A stretch of DNA of 58,179 nt from CAZJLP01 sp964546955 (lineage in GTDB: Bacteria > Verrucomicrobiota > Verrucomicrobiia > Opitutales > Opitutaceae), in contig CAZJLP010000032.1 of NCBI GenBank assembly GCA_964546955.1, positions 1 through 58,179 of the forward strand, in the 5' to 3' direction. The notes beneath the pieces were generated by a model. That model searched no databases. It saw nothing but the letters and a program-made list of their open reading frames with translations, and was not told where the DNA came from. Every line of letters starts with the position of its first letter. Position 1 is the stretch's first letter. The translations under genes and the position numbers were made by a program. Below, in pieces: positions 32,360-40,912 of this stretch.

Positions 32360-33427
32360 TCACCAGTGCGCGTAATCGCCCTTGGAGAGCGAGAGGGCAA
32401 AGTCGACCAGGAGTTTCACGCAGTTTTCGACGTCTTCCAGGTCCACGATTTCACTGGGCGTGTGCATGTAGCGGAGCGGAATTGAAACCAGTCCCGTGGC
32501 CACGCCGCCGCGGCCCATTTGCAGAGCGCGCGCGTCCGTGCCCGTAGGACGAGCATCGGCTTCGATTTGAAACGGAATCTTGAGTTTTTTGGCGCTCTTC
32601 AAGAGGCGATCGTAAATCTTGGGATTGATATTTGGGCCCCGGCAGAGCAACGGACCGCCGCCCAATTTCGTTTCTCCGTATTTGCGTTGGTCGCAATCGG
32701 GATGATCGGTGGCGTGGCTGACGTCGATCGCGACCGCGATGTGCGGATTCGCGGAATAGACCGCGGTCGTCGCGCCGCGGACGCCAATTTCCTCCTGGGT
32801 GGTCGCGACGGCTATGACCTTGGCCGCCAGTTTCTTTTTCTGTTCAGCCAGCCGGAGGAGGGTTTCTCCGGCGATATATGATCCCACCTTGTTGTCGAAA
32901 GCGCGGGCGGTCCCGATGCTGCCGTGGAGAAGTTCGAATTCGTGGTCGTAAGTGGCGACGTCGCCGATCCCGACACGTTCCAGCGCCTCTTTCTTCGATC
33001 GCGCGCCAATATCGATCCAGATTTCGTGTCGCTCAGGCACCTTCTTTCGATCGGACTCATCCATCAAGTGCACCGCGCGTTTGCCGGTCACGCCTTTGAC
33101 CGGGCCATTGGTCGTCTGAATGATTACGCGCCGGCCTGAGATGATCGTGCGGTCGTGGCCCCCGATCGTGTCGAAATAGAGGAAGCCCTCTTTGTTTACG
33201 AAAGTGATGATCAATCCCAGCTCATCGATGTGACCCGCCAGCATAAATACCGGATCTCCTTCCGGGTTAAGCGTGGCCAGGCGGTTTCCCATCGGATCGT
33301 TGGCATAGATGTCCGCGACGGGTTTCACGTGCCGATCGAAAACGGCCTGTGCTTCGAATTCGTAACCCGAAGGCGATCGGGCCTGCAAAAGCTCTGAAAG
33401 GAAAACAGGAACTTGGTACGAGGACAT
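32360..33427 (-). CDS. M42 family (tetrahedral aminopeptidase-like) metallopeptidase
   Basis: 355 residues from ATG 33427 (MSSYQVPVFLSELLQARSPSGYE). Co-catalytic metal motifs: AGHIDELGLIITF (His), SFDNK-like ARAFDNKVG (Asp), TQEEIGVRGA (catalytic Glu-Glu) and AIDVSHATDHPD (Asp). It is a cytosolic aminopeptidase or endoglucanase-like M42 hydrolase acting on peptides. The upstream extension of the frame is not conserved. It is divergent from hisA and seems monocistronic. Confidence 0.92.
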   Translation of the reverse strand: MSSYQVPVFLSELLQARSPSGYEFEAQAVFDRHVKPVADIYANDPMGNRLATLNPEGDPVFMLAGHIDELGLIITFVNKEGFLYFDTIGGHDRTIISGRRVIIQTTNGPVKGVTGKRAVHLMDESDRKKVPERHEIWIDIGARSKKEALERVGIGDVATYDHEFELLHGSIGTARAFDNKVGSYIAGETLLRLAEQKKKLAAKVIAVATTQEEIGVRGATTAVYSANPHIAVAIDVSHATDHPDCDQRKYGETKLGGGPLLCRGPNINPKIYDRLLKSAKKLKIPFQIEADARPTGTDARALQMGRGGVATGLVSIPLRYMHTPSEIVDLEDVENCVKLLVDFALSLSKGDYAHW

Positions 33428-33586
33428 CGCTTCAGGCTCGCGCAAAGGCTGACCTGCGCAAAGCAGAATATGCAGGGGACCGTTTGGTCCTATGGTCAAC
33501 TAATGGAAGACAATCTCTATTTCACGGGACGCCCCGGAAAATTTCTTTGCCTCCGCTCGCGATTCCGTCGCTTCTCTCGCTTTCGC

Positions 33587-34321
33587 ATGATCATCTATCC
33601 CGCCATCGACATCAAAAGCGGCCGCTGTGTGCGGCTTCTTCAGGGTCGAGCAGACCAGGAAACCGTCTATTCGGAAAATCCGGCCGAAGTCGCGGCCCAT
33701 TTCAAGAAAGCGGGCGCCACGTGGGTGCACGTGGTGGACCTGGACGGAGCATTCACCGGCGAGTCGCAGAATCTGTCGGTCGTCCGGGCGATCGCCAGTC
33801 TCGGGATGAAATTGCAGCTTGGCGGGGGCATGCGCTCGCGCTTGGCGATCGAGCGAGCACTCGGCATCGGCGCGACGCGAGTCGTCATCGGCACCCGCGC
33901 GGCGGAGAGCGAAGCGTTTGTGGCCGAGATGGTGAAAGTATTTGGCGAGCGCATCGCGGTGGGGATCGATGCCAAGAATGGACAGGTCGCGGTCAAAGGC
34001 TGGGTCGATACGACCGGCACCGGCGCACTTGCCTTGGCAAAACGCATGGACGAGATCGGCGTGGGTACGCTCATTTATACAGATATCGGGACGGACGGGA
34101 TGCTGACGGGCCCTAACCTGGAAGCGCAGCGAGCAATGCTCGAAACGGTCAAATGCCGCGTGATTGCGTCGGGAGGCGTGTCCCAACAGTCGGATGTTGG
34201 GGCGTTGAACGCACTCGCAAAAGCCCACTCCAACCTCGACGGAGTAATCATCGGCAAAGCGATCTATGAGAAGCGAGTCGATGTGGCTGAAGCGATTCGA
34301 GAAGCGGCGGGTAGCGAGTAG
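33587..34321 (+). CDS. hisA: ProFAR isomerase
   Basis: 244 residues from ATG 33587 (MIIYPAIDIKSGRCVRLLQG). The TIM-barrel with general base Asp8 (AIDIK) and the second Asp in YTDIGTDGML is intact. VDLDGAF, QLGGGMRS and ASGGVS are the phosphate-binding turns of the half-barrels. It isomerises ProFAR to PRFAR in histidine synthesis. No other his genes are nearby. The TAG stop lies inside a GTAGCGA heptad array. Confidence 0.95.
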   Translation: MIIYPAIDIKSGRCVRLLQGRADQETVYSENPAEVAAHFKKAGATWVHVVDLDGAFTGESQNLSVVRAIASLGMKLQLGGGMRSRLAIERALGIGATRVVIGTRAAESEAFVAEMVKVFGERIAVGIDAKNGQVAVKGWVDTTGTGALALAKRMDEIGVGTLIYTDIGTDGMLTGPNLEAQRAMLETVKCRVIASGGVSQQSDVGALNALAKAHSNLDGVIIGKAIYEKRVDVAEAIREAAGSE

Positions 34322-34440
34322 CGAGTAGCAAGGCATTCAGAGCCCGCGACACTCGTTGTGGAATACGTCAGCAATTGTCGTGTTTAGGCCGAGCTTCGCT
34401 TGCGTCCGTCTACTCAGTACTGCTACTTTTTCCGACTACC
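34311..34440. repeat. Heptad-armed element spanning the stops of two convergent genes
   Basis: Left arm 34311-34331: GTAGCGA, GTAGCGA, GTAGCAA. Right arm about 34411-34440: degenerate inverted units carrying CTAC/TACT at 7-nt or near-7-nt spacing. The hisA stop (34319-34321) is TAG from the left arm, and the XylR-type regulator stop (34438-34436) is TAG from the right arm. About 80 bp lie between the arms with no coding content. Confidence 0.6.
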
Positions 34441-35596
34441 GTCTTGTCCGCAGCTTGGCGCGGTAGGCATAGGGAGACAGGCCGAGTTCCCGGCGGAAGA
34501 CGGTGCTGAGATAACTTGCGCTGACGAAACCCGCGAGTTCGGCCACGACGGCGATCGAGAGGTCGCTTTCCACGAGGAGCTGTTTGGCCCGTTCGACCTT
34601 CTTGCCGAGAATGTGATGGTGGGGCGAGTGACCTAGCAGCGCTTTAAAACGCTTGTCAAAGAGCGTGCGCGAAATCGGCACGGCGCGCAGCACATCGCTC
34701 ACGCCAATTCCGTCGCAAGCATGCTCGGCAATGAACCGCAGGGCGGCGGCGACTTTAGGATCGGCGACCGCAGTGGTGTCCGTGGATTGCCGTTCCACCA
34801 CTCGCACCGGTTCCACATATTTCGTCTGCAAGGTCAGGCGTTCGCCGCGCATCATCCTCGATAGCGTGGCGGCGGCCTCGTACCCCGTGAGGCGTGCATT
34901 GGGCAACACGCTGGTAAGGGGCGGTGTGCTGAGCTGGCAGAGGACTTCGTCATCGTCCACGCCGATGACCGCGACTTCGTCCGGAACACTAAGCTCGCTC
35001 AATTGGCAGGCTTCAAGGACCTGTTGCGCACGGTTGTCGTAACAGGCGAATACGCCGACGGGCTTCGGCAATTTTTCCAACCAGCGCGAGATCCGTCCCA
35101 GTTCCGAATCGGATCCTGGCCGCGGCTCGCGGACCGATCCTCCAGCGTAGACGCGAAAGGATTTACTGCTCGCGGCGGCCAGCTGTTTGAAGGTCGTGGC
35201 GCGCTGGCGAGACCAGATAAAGCGGGGGTCGCCGATGAAAGCGAGATGCTTGAGCCCCTTTGATTGCAGGTGATTCACCGCGAGCTTGGCCACGGCGGCG
35301 TTGTCGATGCCTACGCGGGGAAACTCGGAGTTGAAACGCTCGTCGCTGACGTCCACGACCGGCAGACCGGTCCGCTTCAATGCCGCCGCGATGTGCGACG
35401 AGTCCACGCGTGCGATGATGCCGTGGCCCTTCCAGTCGGCAAGCCAGGCCGGGAGTGGCGCTCGCCGGGCCTGCTCCGTGAAGCGCACCGCCCAGCGCTC
35501 GCCGCCGCGAATCCAGTCTCGAACGCCGTAAAGCAGATCGCGACCGTAGCGGTTCGAAGTCTCGATCACCAAGGCGACTCGGTAGGCATCAATCAT
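34436..35596 (-). CDS. XylR-type transcriptional regulator (LacI-like sensor plus AraC HTH)
   Basis: 386 residues from ATG 35596 (MIDAYRVALVIETSNRYGRDLL). A periplasmic-binding-protein-like sensor (about 1-270; GVGIDNAAVAKLAVNHL-type region and AVIGVDDDEVLCQLSTPPLTSV) precedes a C-terminal AraC HTH pair (about 285-386; ISRTLFDKRFKALLGHSPHHHI, then ELAGFVSASYLSTVFRRELGLSP). Such regulators bind sugars such as xylose. No sugar catabolic operon is adjacent except the divergent secreted PQQ-type dehydrogenase, a candidate target. The stop codon lies in the heptad element. Confidence 0.9.
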   Translation of the reverse strand: MIDAYRVALVIETSNRYGRDLLYGVRDWIRGGERWAVRFTEQARRAPLPAWLADWKGHGIIARVDSSHIAAALKRTGLPVVDVSDERFNSEFPRVGIDNAAVAKLAVNHLQSKGLKHLAFIGDPRFIWSRQRATTFKQLAAASSKSFRVYAGGSVREPRPGSDSELGRISRWLEKLPKPVGVFACYDNRAQQVLEACQLSELSVPDEVAVIGVDDDEVLCQLSTPPLTSVLPNARLTGYEAAATLSRMMRGERLTLQTKYVEPVRVVERQSTDTTAVADPKVAAALRFIAEHACDGIGVSDVLRAVPISRTLFDKRFKALLGHSPHHHILGKKVERAKQLLVESDLSIAVVAELAGFVSASYLSTVFRRELGLSPYAYRAKLRTRR

Positions 35597-35897
35597 GCGG
35601 GGTGGGGTGGGGCTGCCGCGGCCATGCTGAGAGCCGGCCGGATGGGGGCAAACCGAAACGTGCAGGCTCGAAAATGCCTGTGTTAAAAAACGAAAAATAA
35701 ATAGCAGGCTTTCGATAGTTTCGCCGCCCGCGCGGTGGTATTCTCTGCCCATTCCCGAGCCGTTTCTTTCGGAGCGGTTCGGAAACGCTCCGCATCACAT
35801 CACCCCGCGATACCCCGCCTCGCGTTTACTCAGACGTTTCGGTCAGACCACCCCGATCATGAACACCGATTTCCAGCGTCACATGAGTTTTCGAATC

Positions 35898-36046
35898 ACC
35901 CTTGGTAAGTGCTAAGGGTTTGGGTTGCGCGCCGCTCGGCTCCTCGGGCGGCGCGCATGGGCCCGGCCGCTTCCTGGAGAAACGTCCCGCCGCGCAAGCG
36001 GCCTCAGTCCTATCCCCTGCAACATTCCTCGCAGCGCAAACGCTGC
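35898..36046 (+). other. Structured 5' leader of the PQQ-type dehydrogenase gene
   Basis: Four hairpins in 150 nt before the ATG at 36055: ACCCTT/AAGGGT (35898-35919), a perfect 10-bp TGCGCGCCGC/GCGGCGCGCA (35926-35957), GGCCGCTT/AAGCGGCC (35965-36003) and GCAGCG-CAAA-CGCTGC (36031-36046), the last ending 8 nt before the start codon. No U-run follows any of them. They may form a cis-regulatory RNA or mark a stable leader. The rest of the 35597-36054 gap holds an A-rich tract near 35685-35702 that may be the divergent promoter region. Confidence 0.45.
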
Positions 36047-36054
36047 CCTTGCCC

Positions 36055-37899
36055 ATGAAAACGTATTCTCGGTTTTTGGCCGCCTCATTGGCCGTCGTCC
36101 TCGGCCTGAATGGCCTCGTTGTCAGTACGTACGCCGCGACACTTCCCCCTGGTTTCCTGGAAAAACGCCTCACGGGAAGCCTTTCCAGCGCCACCAACAT
36201 GACAGTTGCCCCCGATGGCCGCATCTTCGTGCTGGAGAAGGCGGGGCGCGTACGAATCATCAAAAACGACACTCTTCTCAGCACGCCTTTCCTCACTCTG
36301 GCGCCAGCGGTCGAAGGCGGGCGTGGCTTGCTGGGGCTCGCGTTCGATCCCGGCTTCAACGGCACGACGAACCGCGATATCTACATCTATTACACTGCGA
36401 AAACGCCGACCGTGCACAATCGCGTCAGTCGATTTCGGTCCAGCTCCACCAACAAGGATGTGGTTGAGTCCGGCAGCGAAAGGATCCTGTTGGAACTCCC
36501 GACGCTGGGCGGCACGGAGCACAACGGCGGCGATCTCAATTTCTTCGCTTCGGACAAGCTTTATGTCCTGACGGGGGACAATCAAGTGGGTACGAATGCC
36601 GCCTCTCTTGGCACGACACTGGGGAAGATTCTCCGCATCAACCGCGACGGCAGCATTCCTTCGGACAATCCCTTTTACACGACGGCCATGGGCATCAACC
36701 GAGCGATCCACGCGACCGGCCTGCGCGATCCCAGCAAGCTTGCGCGCCGCGGTCGTCCGGGCGGCTGGGGCTATTTCTGGTTCACCGAGGCGGCCGGCAC
36801 CGTGAACGAGTTCAACCGCGGCCTCGACTACGGAAACGCCGCGCTCGATTACGGCTGGCCTGGATGCGAAGGCGCATCATGCGGTCCCAACGTGTCCACG
36901 CCGCTCTTCAGTTACCCCCGGCCCAGCGGATGCAAGATCACGGGAGGCGCCTGGTATGTGCCCGAGCACGTCGTTTTCGGCCAGGAGTACGAAGACAAGT
37001 TTTTCTATGCCGATTCCTGTGGCGGCTACATCAAGCTCCTCGACGAACTCGGCAGCCCGGTCTCCGACTTTGCAACCGGCATCGCGGGACCGCTCGACCT
37101 CGAGGTGGACAATTTGGGACGGCTTTACTACCTCACCTCTTCGTCGGTGTACCGAATTTACCGTGATACGCCCTGCACGGCGAATCCCTCTATTCTGGAG
37201 CAACCGAAGAGCCAGACCGTGCCTCATAATACGCCCGTCACCTTCACGGTGAAGGCGAGTTCTCCTCCGGGCTGCGCCCTGTTTTACCAATGGTTCGAGT
37301 ATGTCGGCGTCGACGGATCGGCGGAAGATATCCCTGGCGCGACCGGTCCCTCGCTCACGATCAATGCGCGCTTCAGCAATGACCGGGACGAAAATCGCTT
37401 TGGCGTCACGGTCTGGAACGCGACGGGCTATCTGACGAGCCAGTTGGCCTACCTCACCGTCACGCTGCCGCCCGAATTGACCCGTGAAGCGGAGTCTCTG
37501 ACCCGAACCAGCAGCGGGGCGTCCACTTCCATCCAGAACGATGCCAATGCGAGCGGAGGCAAATGGGTTTCGCTCAACGCCGATGGAATCGGGGACTACA
37601 TGGAGTTTACCACTCCCGTGCTCCCGGCCGATCGTTATGTGCTGAGAATGAAATACAAAATGAACGGAAACCGGGGGATCATGGAGGTGTACGTCGACGG
37701 AGTGTTGGTCACGAGCCCCGAATACCCCATCGATCAATACTCCCCGCAAGTGCAGTATCGCGACGACTACATCGGTAGCATTCCGTTTTCCCCCGCGGGA
37801 ACACACAAGGTTCGCGTGCGCTGCGTCGGCCGAAATCCGGAAGCGGATGCCTACACGCTTTCGGTCGATCAGATCGTATTTGAGCCGTACGGAGACTGA
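36055..37899 (+). CDS. Secreted PQQ-type (Gdh/Hhip-like) sugar dehydrogenase with Ig-like and carbohydrate-binding domains
   Basis: 614 residues from ATG 36055. A signal peptide (about 1-28) is followed by a six-bladed propeller (about 30-380). Family motifs include TNMTVAPDGRIFVLEKAGRVRI, RGLLGLAFDPGF, EHNGGDLNF (conserved His) and KLYVLTGDN. The blade usually reading GLRNP...GEIWVGDVG is altered to GLRDPSKLARRGRPGG...YFWFTEAAG. An Ig-like domain (about 390-480; ILEQPKSQTVPHNTPVTFTV) and a CBM6-like C-terminal domain (about 485-614; REAESLTRTSSG... DASGGKWVSLNADGIGDYMEF type) follow. Oxidation of a sugar outside the cytoplasm is likely, but PQQ use is unproven. It is monocistronic. Confidence 0.82.
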   Translation: MKTYSRFLAASLAVVLGLNGLVVSTYAATLPPGFLEKRLTGSLSSATNMTVAPDGRIFVLEKAGRVRIIKNDTLLSTPFLTLAPAVEGGRGLLGLAFDPGFNGTTNRDIYIYYTAKTPTVHNRVSRFRSSSTNKDVVESGSERILLELPTLGGTEHNGGDLNFFASDKLYVLTGDNQVGTNAASLGTTLGKILRINRDGSIPSDNPFYTTAMGINRAIHATGLRDPSKLARRGRPGGWGYFWFTEAAGTVNEFNRGLDYGNAALDYGWPGCEGASCGPNVSTPLFSYPRPSGCKITGGAWYVPEHVVFGQEYEDKFFYADSCGGYIKLLDELGSPVSDFATGIAGPLDLEVDNLGRLYYLTSSSVYRIYRDTPCTANPSILEQPKSQTVPHNTPVTFTVKASSPPGCALFYQWFEYVGVDGSAEDIPGATGPSLTINARFSNDRDENRFGVTVWNATGYLTSQLAYLTVTLPPELTREAESLTRTSSGASTSIQNDANASGGKWVSLNADGIGDYMEFTTPVLPADRYVLRMKYKMNGNRGIMEVYVDGVLVTSPEYPIDQYSPQVQYRDDYIGSIPFSPAGTHKVRVRCVGRNPEADAYTLSVDQIVFEPYGD

Positions 37900-37953
37900 T
37901 CGGCCGCGTGTCGATCCGACCCCCGCGCGCCGCCTGGGATGGCGCGGAAACAA

Positions 37954-37983
37954 CACAGCCGAAGTCGCGAAACTTCGGTTGTG
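37954..37983. terminator. Hairpin between convergent genes, possible bidirectional terminator
   Basis: An 11-bp stem (CACAGCCGAAG / CTTCGGTTGTG, one G-T pair, 8-nt loop) lies between the dehydrogenase and flavoprotein genes. A second bulged hairpin follows at about 37989-38008. Neither has a long U-run. Confidence 0.4.
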
Positions 37984-38028
37984 CGCGTTTCGGGCCCAAC
38001 GGGCCGAAGAAAGGTCCCGGTGTTCCGA

Positions 38029-39423
38029 TTAGCCGGACGCGCCGTTGATCTTGTCCGCGATTTCCTCGAGCGGATAGGTGATTATTTCCGCCAAGGTCGG
38101 ATGATACCAGGGCGCGCGCAATAGATCGAAAACGGTGGCCCGCATAGCCAGGGGACCGCTGAAACAGTGGATAAGTTCTCCCGCGTCCTTTCCCACAATT
38201 TCCGCGCCCAGGATGCGTCCGCGCTTGGGTTCGGCGATGACGCGCACATAACCGTAATTGGCCTCCATCAGGATCGATTTTCCGTGATCGTTGAATGGAT
38301 AGCTGGCCGAAATAAAAGGCACTTCTTCGCTGGTAAGCTCGCTTTCGAGCTGCCCGATCGTCGCGAGCTGCGGGTCGGTGAAGACGACGTTGAGCAGCAG
38401 CTTGCGGTCGATCGTTTTGACCTTCGGCACCGCGAAAGCATGTCGGGCTGCCAGTTCGCCCTGTGCCACGGCCAAATGAACGATATCGAAGGGCCCGCAG
38501 ACGTCGCCACCGGCGTAGATGTGCGGCGCGGTGGTTTGCTGGTACCGGTTGGTCATCACGCGGCCGGTCGCGCTGGTCCTCACTCCGGCGGCGGCTAGAT
38601 TCAACCCGTCGGAATTCGGTTCCCGACCGAGCGCGTTGAAGAGATAGCGGCCGGTTCTGACTTCGGGTGTTCCCGCGTTGAGGAAGTTGACCGTGACGCC
38701 GTCCGCCGCCTTTGAGATTTTTTGAATCTGCGTATCGGTGATGAGATCGATTCCCTCGGCTCGAAACGCCGTTTGAACGACCGCGCTCGCGTCGATGGAA
38801 TGATCGCTCAAAATATGGGGGCTGCGCTGAATCAAGGTTACCCGGGTCCCAATGCGCGCGAGGAACTGCGACATCTCGCAGGCGACGATGCCGCCTCCCA
38901 GCACAATCACGCTCTCGGGGACAAAATCGAGATCCAGTATTTCATCGCTGGTCCAGAAAGGAGTATCGGCCAAGCCCGGAACCGGCGGCACGTTTACCCG
39001 CGAACCTGTGGCAATGAGGATTTTTTCCGCAATCAGTTTCTCGCCGTCCTCGAGTTCGATCGTGTGAGAATCCGCGAACCTGCCTTGCTGGCGATATAAG
39101 TCGTATTTGCCGGAGGCCAGCTGTTTTTCGCGATACCCAGCAAAGTCCGCAATGATCCGTTTCTTGCGGGCTTGCATGGCCGGCAGATCGGCCGAGGCCT
39201 GCGGGATATTGAGCCCGAAAAGAACCCCCCGCTGTGCCTGATGGAGCACTTCCGTCACGTAGAGAAGGGTCTTGGAAGGCATGCACCCCCGCAGGATGCA
39301 AAGACCCCCGAGCGGCTTTCCGCCGTCGACGATTGCCACGCGTTTGCCGAGCGCCTGAGCGACCCGCGCGGCATTGAAACCCGCGCTGCCACCGCCCAAG
39401 ACAAGAAAATCGTACGATTTCAT
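38029..39423 (-). CDS. Dihydrolipoamide dehydrogenase-like pyridine nucleotide-disulfide oxidoreductase
   Basis: 464 residues. The FAD-binding motif GGGSAGFNAA is at about 9-18. The redox-active disulfide is CILRGC (CxxxxC, about 43-48) followed by MPSKTLL. The NAD(P)-binding motif VLGGGIVACEMSQFLARIG is in the middle, and the dimerisation domain carries the catalytic His-Glu pair (WYHPTLAEIITYP). The closest families are Lpd, mercuric reductase and soluble transhydrogenase. No lipoyl enzymes or mer genes are adjacent and there is no N-terminal HMA domain, so the substrate is open. Confidence 0.88.
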   Translation of the reverse strand: MKSYDFLVLGGGSAGFNAARVAQALGKRVAIVDGGKPLGGLCILRGCMPSKTLLYVTEVLHQAQRGVLFGLNIPQASADLPAMQARKKRIIADFAGYREKQLASGKYDLYRQQGRFADSHTIELEDGEKLIAEKILIATGSRVNVPPVPGLADTPFWTSDEILDLDFVPESVIVLGGGIVACEMSQFLARIGTRVTLIQRSPHILSDHSIDASAVVQTAFRAEGIDLITDTQIQKISKAADGVTVNFLNAGTPEVRTGRYLFNALGREPNSDGLNLAAAGVRTSATGRVMTNRYQQTTAPHIYAGGDVCGPFDIVHLAVAQGELAARHAFAVPKVKTIDRKLLLNVVFTDPQLATIGQLESELTSEEVPFISASYPFNDHGKSILMEANYGYVRVIAEPKRGRILGAEIVGKDAGELIHCFSGPLAMRATVFDLLRAPWYHPTLAEIITYPLEEIADKINGASG

Positions 39424-39467
39424 GCACTAAAGAACCCAAAGATGACAGCAATCGGTCCGAAGTGAAG

Positions 39468-39503
39468 CCGGGTGAGCCGAGTTTGATCGTTTGGGCTCGC
39501 CGG
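39468..39503 (-). terminator. Hairpin at the end of the polysaccharide operon
   Basis: The stem CCGGGTGAGCC / GGCTCGCCGG, with one bulge and one G-T pair, lies 42 nt after the last gene of the operon. It lacks a U-run, so terminator function is uncertain. Confidence 0.3.
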
Positions 39504-39544
39504 GCCAGACGGCAAAACGGAAAGCGGTGAAAGCCAGCGCGGAA

Positions 39545-40912
39545 TCATCGCCCTTTGCCAAAGAGCATCACGTGGATCGTTTTCAGGACGATCGATGCAT
39601 CGAGGACAAACGAGAAATGGCGAATATAGTACAGATCGAATTCGAGCTTCCGCAGCGTGTCCTCGAGGTTGGCGCCGTACGGATAATTGACCTGGGCCCA
39701 ACCGGTGATGCCCGGCCGCACAAGGTGGCGGAAGTGGTAGCAGGGGATCTGCCGCTCGTATTCGGCCACGAGCCGGTCCCACTCGGCGCGCGGGCCGATC
39801 AAACTCATTTCACCCCGAAGGACATTCAAAAGCTGGGGCACCTCATCGAGGCGGCTCGCTCGAAGGAAGCGGCCGACTCGCGTGATGCGGGAATCGCCCT
39901 CCTGTGCGTACAGTGCGCCGCTGTGCTCGGTCCGCATCGTGCGCAGTTTATAGGCGCAGAAACGTGTATTGAATTTGCCAATGCGAATCTGCCGAAAAAA
40001 CACAGGACCTCGGTCTTCGAGCCAGACCGCGGCGGCGGCCGGCAGCAATGCCGGCAGGAACAAAATGAGGCCGATCGAAGAGAGGGCCACATCGCTGATC
40101 CGCTTCATGCGCTCGAAGACGGGCTCCTTGGCAACGCGAAAGCCTTCCTGGAAAAGCCAGGTTTGATTCAAACGATAGAGGGGAATCTTCCTCCAATAGA
40201 TCTGGTGGAAGAGTTCCAGCGTGTAAGTGGGAACGCCTCCGAAATAGAGATCGACCAATTTTTGAGAAATCTCGTCGCTCAAATCGCGGCTGGATTCACG
40301 CAGCACGACCGCCTCCACCGCCAGTTCGCCGCTGGAAATGCGGGGAAGGACCTCGGCGAAAGAGGCGANNNNNNNNNNGAGCGGCTCGCCTTCCGAACCG
40401 GCTTCGGGGGCTTTTCCGGTCGCACAGACGATCGGCTGCATCATGCCGACCTTACCGCATTCCTCCCGGAAGGCGGCCGCACTTGCCGCATCGCCGACAA
40501 AAACGATGCTGCGTTCGCGCCGCGCGTACGCGAATTTCGCGTGCAACAGTCGGCGATACCCGATCGTGATCGGAATCAGGGCGATGAAACTGAGGCCAAT
40601 GACGGACCGGCTCTTGCGCAACTCGTAACCGGTCGGAATGACCACAAACGTGACCAGCAGGGTCGCCACCATCGCGGCAAGTAGCGCGATCGTGTGCATG
40701 CTCGTGTAATCGAGGCTCGTCATATCCGTGCGCAGTTTGTAACCATCGATCAAATACAGAGCCACAATGAACAAGGCCAGTGGCACCGCCAGTTCCGCCA
40801 GCAAACGCCCTCCGGGGCCGACCAGCCAAAGCGCGAAGGCGTTAAAAATCGCGAGGACCGCGAGGACGTCGAGAAGGACCAGGGCAAGTCCTACTTTGCG
40901 CGCAATCGTCAT
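39545..40912 (-). CDS. Polyprenyl glycosylphosphotransferase (WbaP/WcaJ type), interrupted by an N-run
   Basis: About 455 residues from ATG 40912, which overlaps the upstream glycosyltransferase stop. N-terminal four-TM region (about 10-110), a Rossmann-like middle (RSIVFVGDAASAAAF) and a C-terminal bacterial sugar-transferase domain (about 260-455): KRISDVALSSIGL, FFRQIRIGK, KLRTM, RLDEVPQLLNVLRGEMSLIGPR and PGITGWAQVNY. It transfers a sugar-1-phosphate to undecaprenyl phosphate, starting repeat-unit or O-chain assembly. Ten N (40369-40378) replace sequence in the middle region. The frame is kept if the gap size is real. It is the last gene of the operon. Confidence 0.9.
   Translation of the reverse strand: MTIARKVGLALVLLDVLAVLAIFNAFALWLVGPGGRLLAELAVPLALFIVALYLIDGYKLRTDMTSLDYTSMHTIALLAAMVATLLVTFVVIPTGYELRKSRSVIGLSFIALIPITIGYRRLLHAKFAYARRERSIVFVGDAASAAAFREECGKVGMMQPIVCATGKAPEAGSEGEPLXXXXASFAEVLPRISSGELAVEAVVLRESSRDLSDEISQKLVDLYFGGVPTYTLELFHQIYWRKIPLYRLNQTWLFQEGFRVAKEPVFERMKRISDVALSSIGLILFLPALLPAAAAVWLEDRGPVFFRQIRIGKFNTRFCAYKLRTMRTEHSGALYAQEGDSRITRVGRFLRASRLDEVPQLLNVLRGEMSLIGPRAEWDRLVAEYERQIPCYHFRHLVRPGITGWAQVNYPYGANLEDTLRKLEFDLYYIRHFSFVLDASIVLKTIHVMLFGKGR
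40369..40378. other. Assembly gap (10 N)
   Basis: A run of ten unspecified bases inside the glycosylphosphotransferase gene. The true length is unknown. It falls between two well-conserved segments of one protein, so little sequence is probably missing. Confidence 0.95.

Noticed and set aside
24117..34440. CRISPR arrays
   Set aside because: All arrays have 6- or 7-nt units without spacers, and no cas genes are present.
40369..40378. Frameshift or pseudogene in the glycosylphosphotransferase
   Set aside because: The break is an assembly N-run; conserved sequence continues in frame on both sides.
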